The position numbers and the translations under genes were made by a program. A stretch of DNA of 53,396 nt, from positions 1 through 53,396 of the forward strand of contig DKUO01000042.1 of assembly GCA_002490705.1 (NCBI GenBank), read 5' to 3'. The notes beneath the pieces are model-generated. The model did no database searches and was not told the origin of the DNA. It saw only the letters and a program-made list of their open reading frames with translations. Positions 17,076-25,926 of the stretch are shown here, one piece after another. Position 1 is the first letter of the stretch. Each line of letters begins with the position of its first letter. This DNA is from Lachnospiraceae bacterium UBA7202. GTDB lineage: Bacteria > Bacillota > Clostridia > Lachnospirales > Lachnospiraceae.

Positions 17076-17104
17076 ATTATATCGAACCGACAGTGCTTTG
17101 TCAA
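17076..17104 (-). promoter_or_regulatory. Sigma-A promoter of the chemoreceptor gene
   Basis: On the minus strand a perfect TTGACA -35 (17099-17104), 17-bp spacer and perfect TATAAT -10 (17076-17081). The -35 overlaps the stop codon of the SGNH esterase gene. A consensus promoter with an adjacent operator fits a repressor-controlled gene. Confidence 0.8.
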
Positions 17105-18819
17105 TGAGAGAATGAGACATAGCCGAACCCCAGAATGGTAAATTCCTTCTCTTCCTCGCCCGCCGCCATCCGTATTTGAATCACATGCCTTTTCTCTTCC
17201 TCTTCCTGAATCAGGATCACCGGATTACAATGAATCCAGCCGTTTATATGGGGATCTGCCGTAAGCCTTTTCTCCCCGTCCACAAAGACCTCCGCCCGAC
17301 CCGCATTCACCTCGCCGGAGTCCTTAAAGACAAGCACCAGCGCTTTGCAGCAAAGTTCCAGCACAAAGGGTTCGTCTCCCTGCGCCTTTGCCCCGTCGTA
17401 CATCCAGTTATGGGGAAATTCCGGCGTGAACGTCAGCTCTTCATCCATCTCCACGGCCTGCAAATCGTTGTCCGTAAGGCAGAAACTCCCGCAGGAAACC
17501 GCTGCCCCGGCAGGCATCTCTTTCCGGTCAAGAAGTTTGATCTGCTCGAAATCGGCGCCGATCACAGGCTCCGGCAGACCGTTCCGCAAAAAATCATCCT
17601 CCTGCGTTTTCTCCTTCGCCGCCTGTTCAAAAAAGGCGGTCAGGCAGTCCGCCATAATGGTATGCCCCGCGTTGGTGGGATGAAACATATCATAGAAAAA
17701 CTGGTTCTTTGACAGCACGCGCCCTTTTCCCGGTTTTAAACGAAACTGAGGCGTCACAGCATCCAGCACGCTGATCATAGGCAGACGGTAACGCTCCCCT
17801 ACCACCTTAAGCCTGTCCTGTAAATTCCAGTCGTCCGCGAAAACGGAAAACAACAGAATCACCGCGGGCCGGTTCGGGAGCATGAGAATCTTGCGTACCA
17901 GACTCTCGTAGCAGTTTCCCTTTGTCTCATCCCCCTCGTCGTTCACCGCAAACTCCACAATCACAAGATCCGGCGTTTCCCGGCCATCCCGCAGAACATC
18001 CCTCTCAAACCGAATCATGCCAAGCTCTGAGGGCGTGCCCCCCACGCCCGCCTTGATAAAGCGGACGTTATTCCCCCTGCCGAAATGTTTCGCAAAGCTC
18101 TGATAAGACTGATAGGCATAACACTCTGTGTTGATTGGCGTGGCGCCCGCCCCCTGCGTAATCGAACCGCCGATATAGGCAACCGTCACCGCATCCCCGT
18201 TCCGCGCCCTGTCTATGGCCCGTCTCGTCCTTGCGGTATCGCCCATGCTCATAAGGGAACGCTGAATCATGCTTTGATATAGTTCGGAACCAAACGCAAT
18301 CTCCGTCTCCTCCTCTGCTTCCGGCGCCTGAAAACCGTCGTTCAAATAGAAGCGGACGTTTGCCATTGCCAACAGCTCCGGCCGGGAAAACAAAAACAGA
18401 ATCTGCCCCGGCTCTTTGTCGTCGCTGCTCCACTCCTGTTCCTCCAGCCTGAGCCGTACTTCCGCACCGTCTCCCCGCAGGGTGGCGCAAATCTGTGTGC
18501 CGCCGCCCAGACGGTCTTCTTTCCCGTACATCTGAAAGACAAAACCGATTTCCTGCGCCGGATCCTCCGTCTCCACGCTGACGCCGATGCTGTGTACCAA
18601 TCTGCGGAAACCGGCTGTGTCACGCAGCATCGCGAGCATCCCCTCATCCGTAATATTACCCGTAACCTGCGCGCCGTTGACCAATCTCCCCATATCTTCA
18701 TAAATGAACTGCACGTTCCTGCCATCCGGCTGCACAGAGCCGAATATCTCCTTGTCCCGCATCACATAAAAGAAGGACCGCCTGTTCTCCGGGTCCTTCG
18801 GTGCCGCCTTACCACTCAT
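17101..18819 (-). CDS. SGNH/GDSL hydrolase, probable carbohydrate (acetyl-xylan) esterase
   Basis: A 572-residue protein. Residues 1-200 form a beta-rich region; an SGNH hydrolase core follows. The nucleophile Ser219 sits in GGSITQG. The block II Gly is in AGVGGTPSELG (about 258), block III Asn293 is in AVNDEG, and Asp377/His380 are in DMFHPTNAGH. A further beta-rich C-terminal region (about 440-572) follows. There is no signal peptide, so it probably deacetylates imported oligosaccharides in the cytoplasm. Acetyl-xylan specificity is inferred from the adjacent GH43 and GH3 genes. It starts 39 bases after the GH43 stop and is the last gene of the sugar operon. Confidence 0.85.
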   Translation of the reverse strand: MSGKAAPKDPENRRSFFYVMRDKEIFGSVQPDGRNVQFIYEDMGRLVNGAQVTGNITDEGMLAMLRDTAGFRRLVHSIGVSVETEDPAQEIGFVFQMYGKEDRLGGGTQICATLRGDGAEVRLRLEEQEWSSDDKEPGQILFLFSRPELLAMANVRFYLNDGFQAPEAEEETEIAFGSELYQSMIQRSLMSMGDTARTRRAIDRARNGDAVTVAYIGGSITQGAGATPINTECYAYQSYQSFAKHFGRGNNVRFIKAGVGGTPSELGMIRFERDVLRDGRETPDLVIVEFAVNDEGDETKGNCYESLVRKILMLPNRPAVILLFSVFADDWNLQDRLKVVGERYRLPMISVLDAVTPQFRLKPGKGRVLSKNQFFYDMFHPTNAGHTIMADCLTAFFEQAAKEKTQEDDFLRNGLPEPVIGADFEQIKLLDRKEMPAGAAVSCGSFCLTDNDLQAVEMDEELTFTPEFPHNWMYDGAKAQGDEPFVLELCCKALVLVFKDSGEVNAGRAEVFVDGEKRLTADPHINGWIHCNPVILIQEEEEKRHVIQIRMAAGEEEKEFTILGFGYVSFSH

Positions 18820-18858
18820 CCATCCTGCCTCCTCGTCTCTTACTTCCGCTCTCCTATG

Positions 18859-20262
18859 CTACAAAAGGGTAAACGACAAAAGACTGGCGTTGCGTTCCCC
18901 GCGATACGTCAGGTAGATCGCCTGTTTTCCGTCAGGAATGGAAACCGGCGCGGCATACTCCTCCCACACGTTCGTGTCCTCCACCCTAATTCTGGCCAAA
19001 ACCTCCCCGTCCCACGCCGTTCTCACCTCAAACACGCCGGCTCCGTACCCTCTGGTCTTAATTCTTATTTCTGTTACACCGTGACAGTCGAAATATTTAA
19101 AACCGGCTGTCGCCGTGTCTTTCATATTTCCGATATAGCCCGGCTCCTCGTCTCCATCCCTGCCGTCCTGCATGATCTTCGGGAACTCGTCCCCGCCCAC
19201 ATACACGGAAGGCTTTTCGGTAAAGAGATGACATGCCAAATAGGCGGGATATTCTCCCCTTCCCGCAAGCGGGCCGCCGTTTAACCCGCAGGAAGTGATC
19301 TCCACCTGTGGAATCCTTCCGTCCGGCAGTATTTCCAGCTTTTCCGCACATCCCTGCCTGCTGTACCATGTGCCGTTGGTATGGCGGTGATAAAAAATAT
19401 ACCATGTCCCGCCGATTTCCACCATGCTTCCGTGGTTGTTCGCCCCGTAAGCCATGGGCCGGTCCGCCGGCTTATAGGTATCGATATGTAAATCACAGTT
19501 GCTCACCAGAACGCCGCCGTAGGTAAAGCCCCCTGTGGGCTTTCTACTTACGGCATAACACAGCTCATGCATCACAGTGGACGAGTAAATCATATAATAG
19601 ACGTCCCCCACCTTGCGTATCGACGACGCTTCAAAGAAGGCGTGGCCCTCAAATCCCGTCCCTTCACTGTACTCACAGCCGGGAATCACCGTCACCGGGG
19701 ACTCCGTCACCGTCAGCATATCCGGCCCTAATACCGCAACACGCGATCCCGTCCGGGATTTATCCCCTCTGCCACAAAATCCGCAATACAGATAAGTATG
19801 GTCATGTTCCGTCAGCACGCCGGGGTCAAACTGCGGTTCGTCCCCCTCCTTTTCCCCCAGTCTGGTGCCGTCCTCATAGTGCACATACCCGTAAAACTCG
19901 TACCGTCCCGCAGGCCGGTCGCAGACGGCTACGGAGACAACGCTTGCTTTATCCAGCACATAATACAGATAGTATCTGCCGTCCGGCCCCACCGTGACGT
20001 CCGGCGCATACAGGCACATCTTTCCGTCCTGGTTCATCGGATCCTCTGTTTTTTGATAGATCACGCCCTCATACCGCCAGTTGGCCAAATCCTCCACGGG
20101 CGCGGACCAACAGACATAATCTCCCATGCAGAAGACATAGCCGTTATACAGATCGTGGGACCCGTACACATAGACCCTGCCGTCAAACACATAGGGCTCC
20201 CCGTCCGGTATGTACTCCCACGAGGGAAGATAGGGATTATACGCTTGCTTTTTTCTATTCAT
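18859..20262 (-). CDS. Glycoside hydrolase family 43 (beta-xylosidase/alpha-L-arabinofuranosidase type)
   Basis: A 467-residue enzyme without signal peptide. The five-bladed GH43 fold is recognised by the catalytic base Asp20 in YIPDGEP, the pKa-tuning Asp in YAPDVTVGPDG (about 106), and the acid Glu in FEASSIRKVGD (about 212). The C-terminal ~100 residues look like a CBM6-type beta-sandwich (EIRIKTRGYGAGVFEVR). It should release xylose or arabinose from imported oligosaccharides. The start at 20262, not the longer frame, follows GGAGAT. It overlaps the GH3 stop by 8 bases, showing translational coupling. Confidence 0.9.
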   Translation of the reverse strand: MNRKKQAYNPYLPSWEYIPDGEPYVFDGRVYVYGSHDLYNGYVFCMGDYVCWSAPVEDLANWRYEGVIYQKTEDPMNQDGKMCLYAPDVTVGPDGRYYLYYVLDKASVVSVAVCDRPAGRYEFYGYVHYEDGTRLGEKEGDEPQFDPGVLTEHDHTYLYCGFCGRGDKSRTGSRVAVLGPDMLTVTESPVTVIPGCEYSEGTGFEGHAFFEASSIRKVGDVYYMIYSSTVMHELCYAVSRKPTGGFTYGGVLVSNCDLHIDTYKPADRPMAYGANNHGSMVEIGGTWYIFYHRHTNGTWYSRQGCAEKLEILPDGRIPQVEITSCGLNGGPLAGRGEYPAYLACHLFTEKPSVYVGGDEFPKIMQDGRDGDEEPGYIGNMKDTATAGFKYFDCHGVTEIRIKTRGYGAGVFEVRTAWDGEVLARIRVEDTNVWEEYAAPVSIPDGKQAIYLTYRGERNASLLSFTLL

Positions 20263-22378
20263 CGATTCTGATCTCCACACAAGATTTTCCCGAAAGCGCC
20301 GCCGTGCGCTGATCCGGCTGTCCGGTTCCCACATAGAGCCGGTACCTTCCGCTGCCCTTTACGTGTTTTCCTTCCTCATTCACCACAAGGAAGGCGTCGC
20401 CGGACACCGCAATCTCCAGCTCCTTCTCCTCCCCTGCTGAGAGGAATACCCGCGCAAAGGCGCAAAGGCTGTGATTCGGAACGGCAAACGGTGACTCCAA
20501 ATCTTTCACATAGATCTGCACCACATCGCCCGTCGCAACACTCCCGGCATTTTTGACTGTCACATGAACACGGACCGCCCCCGTATCCGTATCCCTCGAG
20601 GACAAAGCTGCGCGCTCCACCCTCACATCGCCATAGGTCAAACCATACCCGAAGGGATAAAGCGCCTCGCCCTCCATATAGCGGTAGGTTCTTCCCTTCA
20701 TGCTGTAATCTTCAAAAGCGGGCAGTTCCTCCAGCGAGCGATAAAAGGTAACGGGCAATTTCCCAGAGGGAGAACACTCGCCGAACAGAATGTCCGCCAC
20801 AGCTTTTCCGCCCCTTGCGCCTGGATACCAGAGCTGCAGCACCGCCGCGGCCTTCTCCTGCGCCAGAGAAAGATCCATGGCACTGCCCGTCATCAGGCAG
20901 ACAATCACAGGTTTGCCCACCGCAAACACCGCCTCCATCAAAGCGACCTGACAATCCGGCAGCGCTAAATCCGGCTTATCGCCCGCCGCATAGCTGTTGC
21001 CCGTATCGCCCTGCTCCCCTTCCAGCGTCTCGTTTAACCCCAGACAGAGCACCACCACGTCGCTGTGTTTCGCCACCGTCACCGCCTCCGCGATGCGGTC
21101 GTTTTCCACTGCAAGATTCTCTACCCGATCTTTGAATAAATGAGAGCCTTCCGAGTACAAAACTCTGCCATTACGTCCGACTTTATCCTGTATTCCCTCT
21201 AAAATCGTAATATATCTGGATGACGTGCCATGATAATTGCCCACCAAAGCCTCTCTGCTGTTGGCATTGGGGCCGATTACGCCGATGGTCTGTCCCGCCT
21301 TTTTGGGTATTGGCAGAACGCCGTCATTTTTTAGCAGAACCACCGCTTCCCTTGTCATCTGTTCCGCCAGCGCCAAATGCTCCTCGCACTCTACTTTTTC
21401 ATAGGGAATCTGATCGTAACTGCTTCCGTCGAAGAGGCCCAGCAGATACCTGGCGGTGAAAGCCCGCACAGCCGCCTCCGTGATCTCCTCCTCCGTCACC
21501 AGCCCATCCTTCCAAGCCTGCAACAGATGCAGATAGGTCACGCCGCAGTTGATGTCACAACCGTTTTTTAACGCCATGGCCGCCGATTCTTCCGGCGTAT
21601 GGGTCACCAGATGATTTTCGTGAAAATCCTTGATGGCCCAGCAATCCGACACAAAATGTCCCTGAAACCCCCATTCTTCCCGCAAAATCTCCTGAATCAG
21701 GGTATGACTCCCGCAGCAGGGTTCCCCGTTGGTTCGGTTATAAGCGCCCATCACGGCCTCCACGCCGGCCTCCTGTACGCAGGCTTTAAACGCGGGCAGA
21801 TAGGTTTCCGCCATATCCTTTTTGGAGGCCACTGCATTGAACTCATGGCGCAGCGCCTCCGGCCCGGAATGCACAGCAAAATGCTTCGCACAGGCAGCCG
21901 ATTTCATGACGCTCTCATCCTCTCCCTGTAAGCCCTCCACATAGGCAACGCCCAGTCTGGAAGTCAGATAAGGGTCCTCCCCGTAGGTCTCCTGTCCCCT
22001 GCCCCATCTGGGGTCTCTGAATATATTTACATTGGGCGACCAGAAAGTCAGTCCTTTATAAATGTCCCTGTCATTCTCCGCCGAAAGCGCATTATACTTC
22101 GCACGCCCCTCCGTGGCCGCCACGTCGCCTGCCTTATGTAGCAGCTCCGTATCAAAGCTGGCCGCCATGCCAATCGCCTGTGGAAAGCTGGTCGCCACAC
22201 CGGCTCTCGCCACGCCGTGCAGCGCTTCTCCCCACCAGTTATAGGCCGGAACGCCCAGCCTTTCTATGGCAGGCGCATCGTAACGCAGCTGGGAAGCTCT
22301 CTCTTCCACCGTCATTTTGCCCACCAGCTCTTTTGCCCGCTCTCTCGCCTGTGCTCTGGCCTTATCCCGATTTATCAT
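20255..22378 (-). CDS. Glycoside hydrolase family 3 (probable beta-xylosidase)
   Basis: A 707-residue, three-domain GH3 enzyme. The (beta/alpha)8 barrel shows KHFAVHSGPE (about 165-174) and nucleophile Asp245 in FVSDCWAIKDF. The alpha/beta sandwich domain (about 330-560) and a fibronectin-III-like C-terminal domain follow. SDCWAI together with KHFAVHSGPE is typical of bacterial beta-xylosidases/arabinosidases more than of classical beta-glucosidases; activity toward glucosides remains possible. There is no signal peptide, so it is cytoplasmic. AGGAAGG precedes the ATG. It lies between the second permease and the GH43 gene in one operon. Confidence 0.92.
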   Translation of the reverse strand: MINRDKARAQARERAKELVGKMTVEERASQLRYDAPAIERLGVPAYNWWGEALHGVARAGVATSFPQAIGMAASFDTELLHKAGDVAATEGRAKYNALSAENDRDIYKGLTFWSPNVNIFRDPRWGRGQETYGEDPYLTSRLGVAYVEGLQGEDESVMKSAACAKHFAVHSGPEALRHEFNAVASKKDMAETYLPAFKACVQEAGVEAVMGAYNRTNGEPCCGSHTLIQEILREEWGFQGHFVSDCWAIKDFHENHLVTHTPEESAAMALKNGCDINCGVTYLHLLQAWKDGLVTEEEITEAAVRAFTARYLLGLFDGSSYDQIPYEKVECEEHLALAEQMTREAVVLLKNDGVLPIPKKAGQTIGVIGPNANSREALVGNYHGTSSRYITILEGIQDKVGRNGRVLYSEGSHLFKDRVENLAVENDRIAEAVTVAKHSDVVVLCLGLNETLEGEQGDTGNSYAAGDKPDLALPDCQVALMEAVFAVGKPVIVCLMTGSAMDLSLAQEKAAAVLQLWYPGARGGKAVADILFGECSPSGKLPVTFYRSLEELPAFEDYSMKGRTYRYMEGEALYPFGYGLTYGDVRVERAALSSRDTDTGAVRVHVTVKNAGSVATGDVVQIYVKDLESPFAVPNHSLCAFARVFLSAGEEKELEIAVSGDAFLVVNEEGKHVKGSGRYRLYVGTGQPDQRTAALSGKSCVEIRIDE

Positions 22379-22450
22379 ATTTTCTTTCCTTCCTGTCTCT
22401 GTGATTATCCTTTTCCTACACCTGTCAAAAACAGACCGTTCCGCACTCGT

Positions 22451-23293
22451 CTATCCCTTGACCGCGCCCGCCGTCAGGCCGTCAACGATCTGGTTACTAA
22501 ACATACAATATACCACAATTGTCGGAATAATGGCAATGACTATCGCGGCAAACATCTGCGAATAGTTGGTATTATACGGCCCCACGAATTTTGAGAGGGA
22601 AACTGGCAGTGTCTTTTTGTTATCGTCCGAAATGAATACCAGCGCCAAGAGCAGCTCGTTCCAGTTCGCCACGAAAGTCATAAGGCCCGTCACAAAAAGT
22701 CCCGTTCGGGAAAGAGGCAGCGCGATATGGGTAAAGGAACGGTAAATAGAACAGCCGTCGATACAGGCCGACTCAAACAGCTCGTTTGGCAGGCTCTGGA
22801 AAAATCCCGTCATAATAAAGATCGTGATGGGAAGGGACAGCGTCAGGTAGGGCAAAATCAATCCCGTCAGGCTGTTGGTCAGGTGCATTTTGGAAAACCG
22901 GGTAAACACCGGAATCAAAATACAGTGCACCGGAATCATCATACCGGTCAGGAAATAGGTCATCATCGCTCCCGACAGCTTCCAGCGCATTCTGCCGATG
23001 GCAAAAGCCGCCATGGAACCCACCAGCAGACATAGAATCAGGGTAACACCGCAGACAATCGCGGAATTTAAGGTCGCCACCCCCAGCTTGCCCGCCGTCC
23101 ATGCAAAGCTGTAGTTCTCAATCATCAGATGCTCCGGCATCGCCCATGGCGAGACAAAGAGCGTCTTATCATCTTTCAGTGACACATAGATGACCCACAA
23201 CAGAGGCAGCAGATATACCACTGCCAAAATTGACAAAAAGAGGTAAATCATAATCATAGAAATTTTTCTTTTCTTTTTTCCCGTTTGCTTCAT
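22451..23293 (-). CDS. Carbohydrate ABC transporter permease (MalG/AraQ-like)
   Basis: A 280-residue inner-membrane protein with six hydrophobic segments. The EAA loop is visible at ESACIDGCSIYRSFTHIALPLSRTG (about 185-208), which contacts the transport ATPase. It ends with the usual QIVDGLTAGAVKG. It pairs with the upstream permease and binding protein, and feeds sugars to the GH3, GH43 and esterase enzymes encoded downstream. A very basic N-terminus (KQTGKKKRK) is cytoplasmic. Confidence 0.93.
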   Translation of the reverse strand: MKQTGKKKRKISMIMIYLFLSILAVVYLLPLLWVIYVSLKDDKTLFVSPWAMPEHLMIENYSFAWTAGKLGVATLNSAIVCGVTLILCLLVGSMAAFAIGRMRWKLSGAMMTYFLTGMMIPVHCILIPVFTRFSKMHLTNSLTGLILPYLTLSLPITIFIMTGFFQSLPNELFESACIDGCSIYRSFTHIALPLSRTGLFVTGLMTFVANWNELLLALVFISDDNKKTLPVSLSKFVGPYNTNYSQMFAAIVIAIIPTIVVYCMFSNQIVDGLTAGAVKG

Positions 23294-23307
23294 ATTACGC
23301 CGCCCCC

Positions 23308-24195
23308 TTACATCTCATAATTGTCCACTTTGACAAATTTGTTAATAATAAAGGTTACAATCAGACACAGCACAAGAAGAATGGTGCCGATAGCGCTGGC
23401 ATAACCGTATTTGAAATACTTAAAACCCTGCTGGTAGAGATGCGTCGCCAGCACATCCGTCATGTGGTTGGGCCCGCCCTCCGTCATGTTAAAGATCAGA
23501 TCGAAGAATTTCAGGGAGCCGATGGCGTTTAAGGACATGGCCGTGGCCACCATGGGCCGGATCAGCGGCAGGGTAATATAGCGGAAGGACTGCGCCCTTG
23601 TACAGCCGTCTATGTAGGACGCCTCGTAAAGGGAAGTGCTGATTCCCGAAATCTGCGCCATGTAAAGCATCATGGACTGCCCCACATACTGCCACAGAGA
23701 AACCGAGGCGATCACCCACATGGGAAGAATGATAAATCCCTTGGTATCCATCAGCCACAACGGCCCCTCGATCCCGAACTGCGCAAGCACCTGATTGATG
23801 CCAAGCTTGGGCGTAAAGACAAACATCCACAAAAGTCCCAGCGCCACAGAGGAAAGCACACAGGGCAGATAGTATACATTCTTAAAGAAATCCCGGCCCT
23901 TTTTAATGTTGGTCAGAAGAGCCGCCAGAATCAACCCTGCAATCAACTGCGTCACCACGGAAAAGATCAGGAAAAACATGGAGTTTTTCAAAGCGATCTT
24001 CATGGTTCTGTCTATGGTAAACAACTGTCTGTAATTTTCTAATCCAATAAATTTCGGTGCCGTCAGCGCGTTATACTCGCAAAAGGAATAGTAAACCGAC
24101 TGACAGATGGGAATAAACAAAACAAAGGTAAACAGCAAAAATGCAGGTGCAACAAATATGACAATCGCTTTTTTGTCCCGTAATAATTTGTCCAT
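23308..24195 (-). CDS. Carbohydrate ABC transporter permease (MalF/UgpA-like)
   Basis: A 295-residue membrane protein with six predicted helices and the EAA motif EASYIDGCTRAQSFRYITLPLIRP (about 200-223). The start at 24195 (MDKLLRDKKAIVIFV) is set by GGAGG five bases upstream; the longer frame runs into the intergenic hairpin. It is separated from the binding-protein gene by a terminator-like hairpin and lies 14 bases before the second permease. Confidence 0.93.
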   Translation of the reverse strand: MDKLLRDKKAIVIFVAPAFLLFTFVLFIPICQSVYYSFCEYNALTAPKFIGLENYRQLFTIDRTMKIALKNSMFFLIFSVVTQLIAGLILAALLTNIKKGRDFFKNVYYLPCVLSSVALGLLWMFVFTPKLGINQVLAQFGIEGPLWLMDTKGFIILPMWVIASVSLWQYVGQSMMLYMAQISGISTSLYEASYIDGCTRAQSFRYITLPLIRPMVATAMSLNAIGSLKFFDLIFNMTEGGPNHMTDVLATHLYQQGFKYFKYGYASAIGTILLVLCLIVTFIINKFVKVDNYEM

Positions 24196-24215
24196 ACATA
24201 CCTCCGGAATTTTAG

Positions 24216-24247
24216 AAAAATGCAGGATTGGATTGCTCCAATCCTGC
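24216..24247 (-). terminator. Attenuating terminator between binding-protein and permease genes
   Basis: A perfect 11-bp stem (24222-24232 with 24237-24247), 4-nt loop and a following T run (24216-24220) on the minus strand, 26 bases beyond the binding-protein stop. The operon continues, so it probably reduces permease expression relative to the binding protein. Confidence 0.75.
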
Positions 24248-24272
24248 GTGGGTAACATCACATCATTTCACA

Positions 24273-25649
24273 TTACTTATTCCATACGTTATTCTTGTAG
24301 AAATCCTCCAGAGAAGCAAGGCCGTCCTCCACAGGCGTTCCCAGATAAATAGAAACCATGGTGTCGTCGAAGAATGCGCCTGCCTCTGTGGTCGCCATGG
24401 ACTCGTTGTAGAAACCAAAGGTGGACTTTGCGTTTCCGAATACGTCCATTACATAAGCAAGCTGTGCGGGTGCTTTGGAAGCGTCGTACTCAACCGTGGT
24501 TACCGGAATCTTGCCACCGACCTCAGCCGTGTACTTCTGCGCCGTATCATCGGTAAAATATTTCATGAAAGCGATAACTGCGTCGGGATGCGCTGTGTTT
24601 GCGCTCATTGCCAGACTGTCGGACTTCGCGATCACCCTGCCGTTGGTGCCGGGGAATGCGAACACGCCGCACTTGTTCTCAAAATCAGGGTTTGCGCCGT
24701 TGATCTGTGCAATCGCCCAGGAGCCCTGAATCAGCATTGCCGCCTCTTCATTATAGAAGTTCGCCGTAGCCACATCGTTCGTATCGCCGGCAGCCGTAGG
24801 CTGGAAATACTTGGAAATCTCTACCAGTTTATTCGTTGCGCTTACCACATTGGCATCGAGCCAAGAAGCGGTGCCGCCGTCGATCGCCGCCAGATCCACG
24901 CCTTCCGAATCGCAGATATAACCTGCCAGCATGGATAAGCACCAAGCCGTACCTGCGGAAATAGTGAGAGGTGTGTAACCTGCCGCCTGTAACTTATCAC
25001 AGGTATCTATCAGTCCCTGCCAGTCTGTGGGCATCGTGGTAATGCCAGCCTTCTCAAACATCTCTGTGTTGTAGAATACGCAAGCCGCCGCGATGTTCAA
25101 AGGCACTGCATAGATCTTACCATCGTAGGTCTGCTGGGAAAATGCGCCCTCACCGCCGTTGAAGCTGTCAATCCAACCGTCCGCCTTGATATAATCCGTC
25201 AAGTCAGCCGCTACGCCGGGATCTACATACACATCCAGATTCGGGCCCGGGCTTACGATGAAGCAGTCCGGCGTCTCGCCTGCCGCTACCAGCGCATTCA
25301 GCTTCGGATAATACTCTTCCAGATTGGTCGTCACCACATTCACATGGTACTTGCCCTCATAGTCTTTATTGAACCGCTCCACGGTATCCTTATATCCTAT
25401 GGAAATCAGATCCTCCGTCGCATTCAGGTCGTCCCAGAACATCCATGTAATCTCTTCCACTTCGCCGCTCGCCGCAGAATCCGCCGCGGGCGCTTCCGTG
25501 CTGTCACTGTCCGCCGCAGGCGCCTGAGCCTCTGTGCTGCCGCTGTCCGCCGCAGGTGCGCTCTCTGCGCCGCCACCGCCGCCGCAGCCCGCCAATACGG
25601 ATGCAATCATAGCCGTGCTGAGCAAAACCGATAATACTTTCTTTTTCAT
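24273..25649 (-). CDS. Sugar ABC transporter substrate-binding lipoprotein
   Basis: A 458-residue extracellular binding protein of the family-1 (SBP_bac_1) type. The signal peptide MKKKVLSVLLSTAMIASVLAGC ends with a lipobox (LAGC). An Ala/Asp/Ser/Glu-rich linker (about 30-70) contains repeated PAADS units and leads to the mature domain EITWMFWDDLNATEDL. The start at 25649 follows GGGAGGAG. Probable ligands are xylo- or arabinoxylo-oligosaccharides, inferred from the downstream enzymes. It is the first gene of the operon and faces the AraC regulator divergently. Confidence 0.93.
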   Translation of the reverse strand: MKKKVLSVLLSTAMIASVLAGCGGGGGAESAPAADSGSTEAQAPAADSDSTEAPAADSAASGEVEEITWMFWDDLNATEDLISIGYKDTVERFNKDYEGKYHVNVVTTNLEEYYPKLNALVAAGETPDCFIVSPGPNLDVYVDPGVAADLTDYIKADGWIDSFNGGEGAFSQQTYDGKIYAVPLNIAAACVFYNTEMFEKAGITTMPTDWQGLIDTCDKLQAAGYTPLTISAGTAWCLSMLAGYICDSEGVDLAAIDGGTASWLDANVVSATNKLVEISKYFQPTAAGDTNDVATANFYNEEAAMLIQGSWAIAQINGANPDFENKCGVFAFPGTNGRVIAKSDSLAMSANTAHPDAVIAFMKYFTDDTAQKYTAEVGGKIPVTTVEYDASKAPAQLAYVMDVFGNAKSTFGFYNESMATTEAGAFFDDTMVSIYLGTPVEDGLASLEDFYKNNVWNK

Positions 25650-25695
25650 GTATTCTCCTCCCTTAATCAAATTGTTGGTTCGTGGTTACAAGTAC

Positions 25696-25724
25696 AGTAT
25701 AGCAAGATGCTTCCCTTTGTTCTT
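25696..25724 (-). promoter_or_regulatory. Promoter of the sugar-transport/glycosidase operon
   Basis: A TATACT -10 (25696-25701, minus strand) with a non-consensus -35 (AAGAAC, 25719-25724) 47 bases upstream of the binding-protein ATG. The weak -35 with AGCAA boxes immediately upstream suggests an activator-dependent promoter. Confidence 0.55.
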
Positions 25725-25730
25725 TTTAAT

Positions 25731-25779
25731 AGTTGCTTAATGTGTATCAAAAATTGCTATCATTTCTTTTTTTGCTATG
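25731..25779. promoter_or_regulatory. AGCAA-type boxes on the operon side of the AraC control region
   Basis: Three copies of TTGCT (read AGCAA on the minus strand) start at 25733, 25754 and 25772, spaced 21 and 18 bp. The middle one is extended (AAAAATTGCTAT). The nearest abuts the -35 of the operon. These are candidate AraC-protein half-sites. The rest of the 378-base gene-free gap (25650-26027) is very AT-rich with no other feature I can name. Confidence 0.5.
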
Positions 25780-25903
25780 TTTATTTTTCCTATATTTTAT
25801 AAAAACACAAAATATTTTACAGCATTTTTACCACATATTCATTTGGATAGCCTATTTTTTATAGAAACAATATCTGTTTTTTGTTCATCTTTATGATTTT
25901 TTG

Positions 25904-25912
25904 TGATATAAT
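25904..25912 (+). promoter_or_regulatory. Extended -10 promoter of the AraC-family gene
   Basis: TG-A-TATAAT (25904-25912) without a good -35, about 115 bases upstream of the regulator ATG. The three plus-strand AGCAA boxes lie just downstream of the expected start, consistent with autoregulation. Confidence 0.5.
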
Positions 25913-25926
25913 AGAACTACAGAAAA

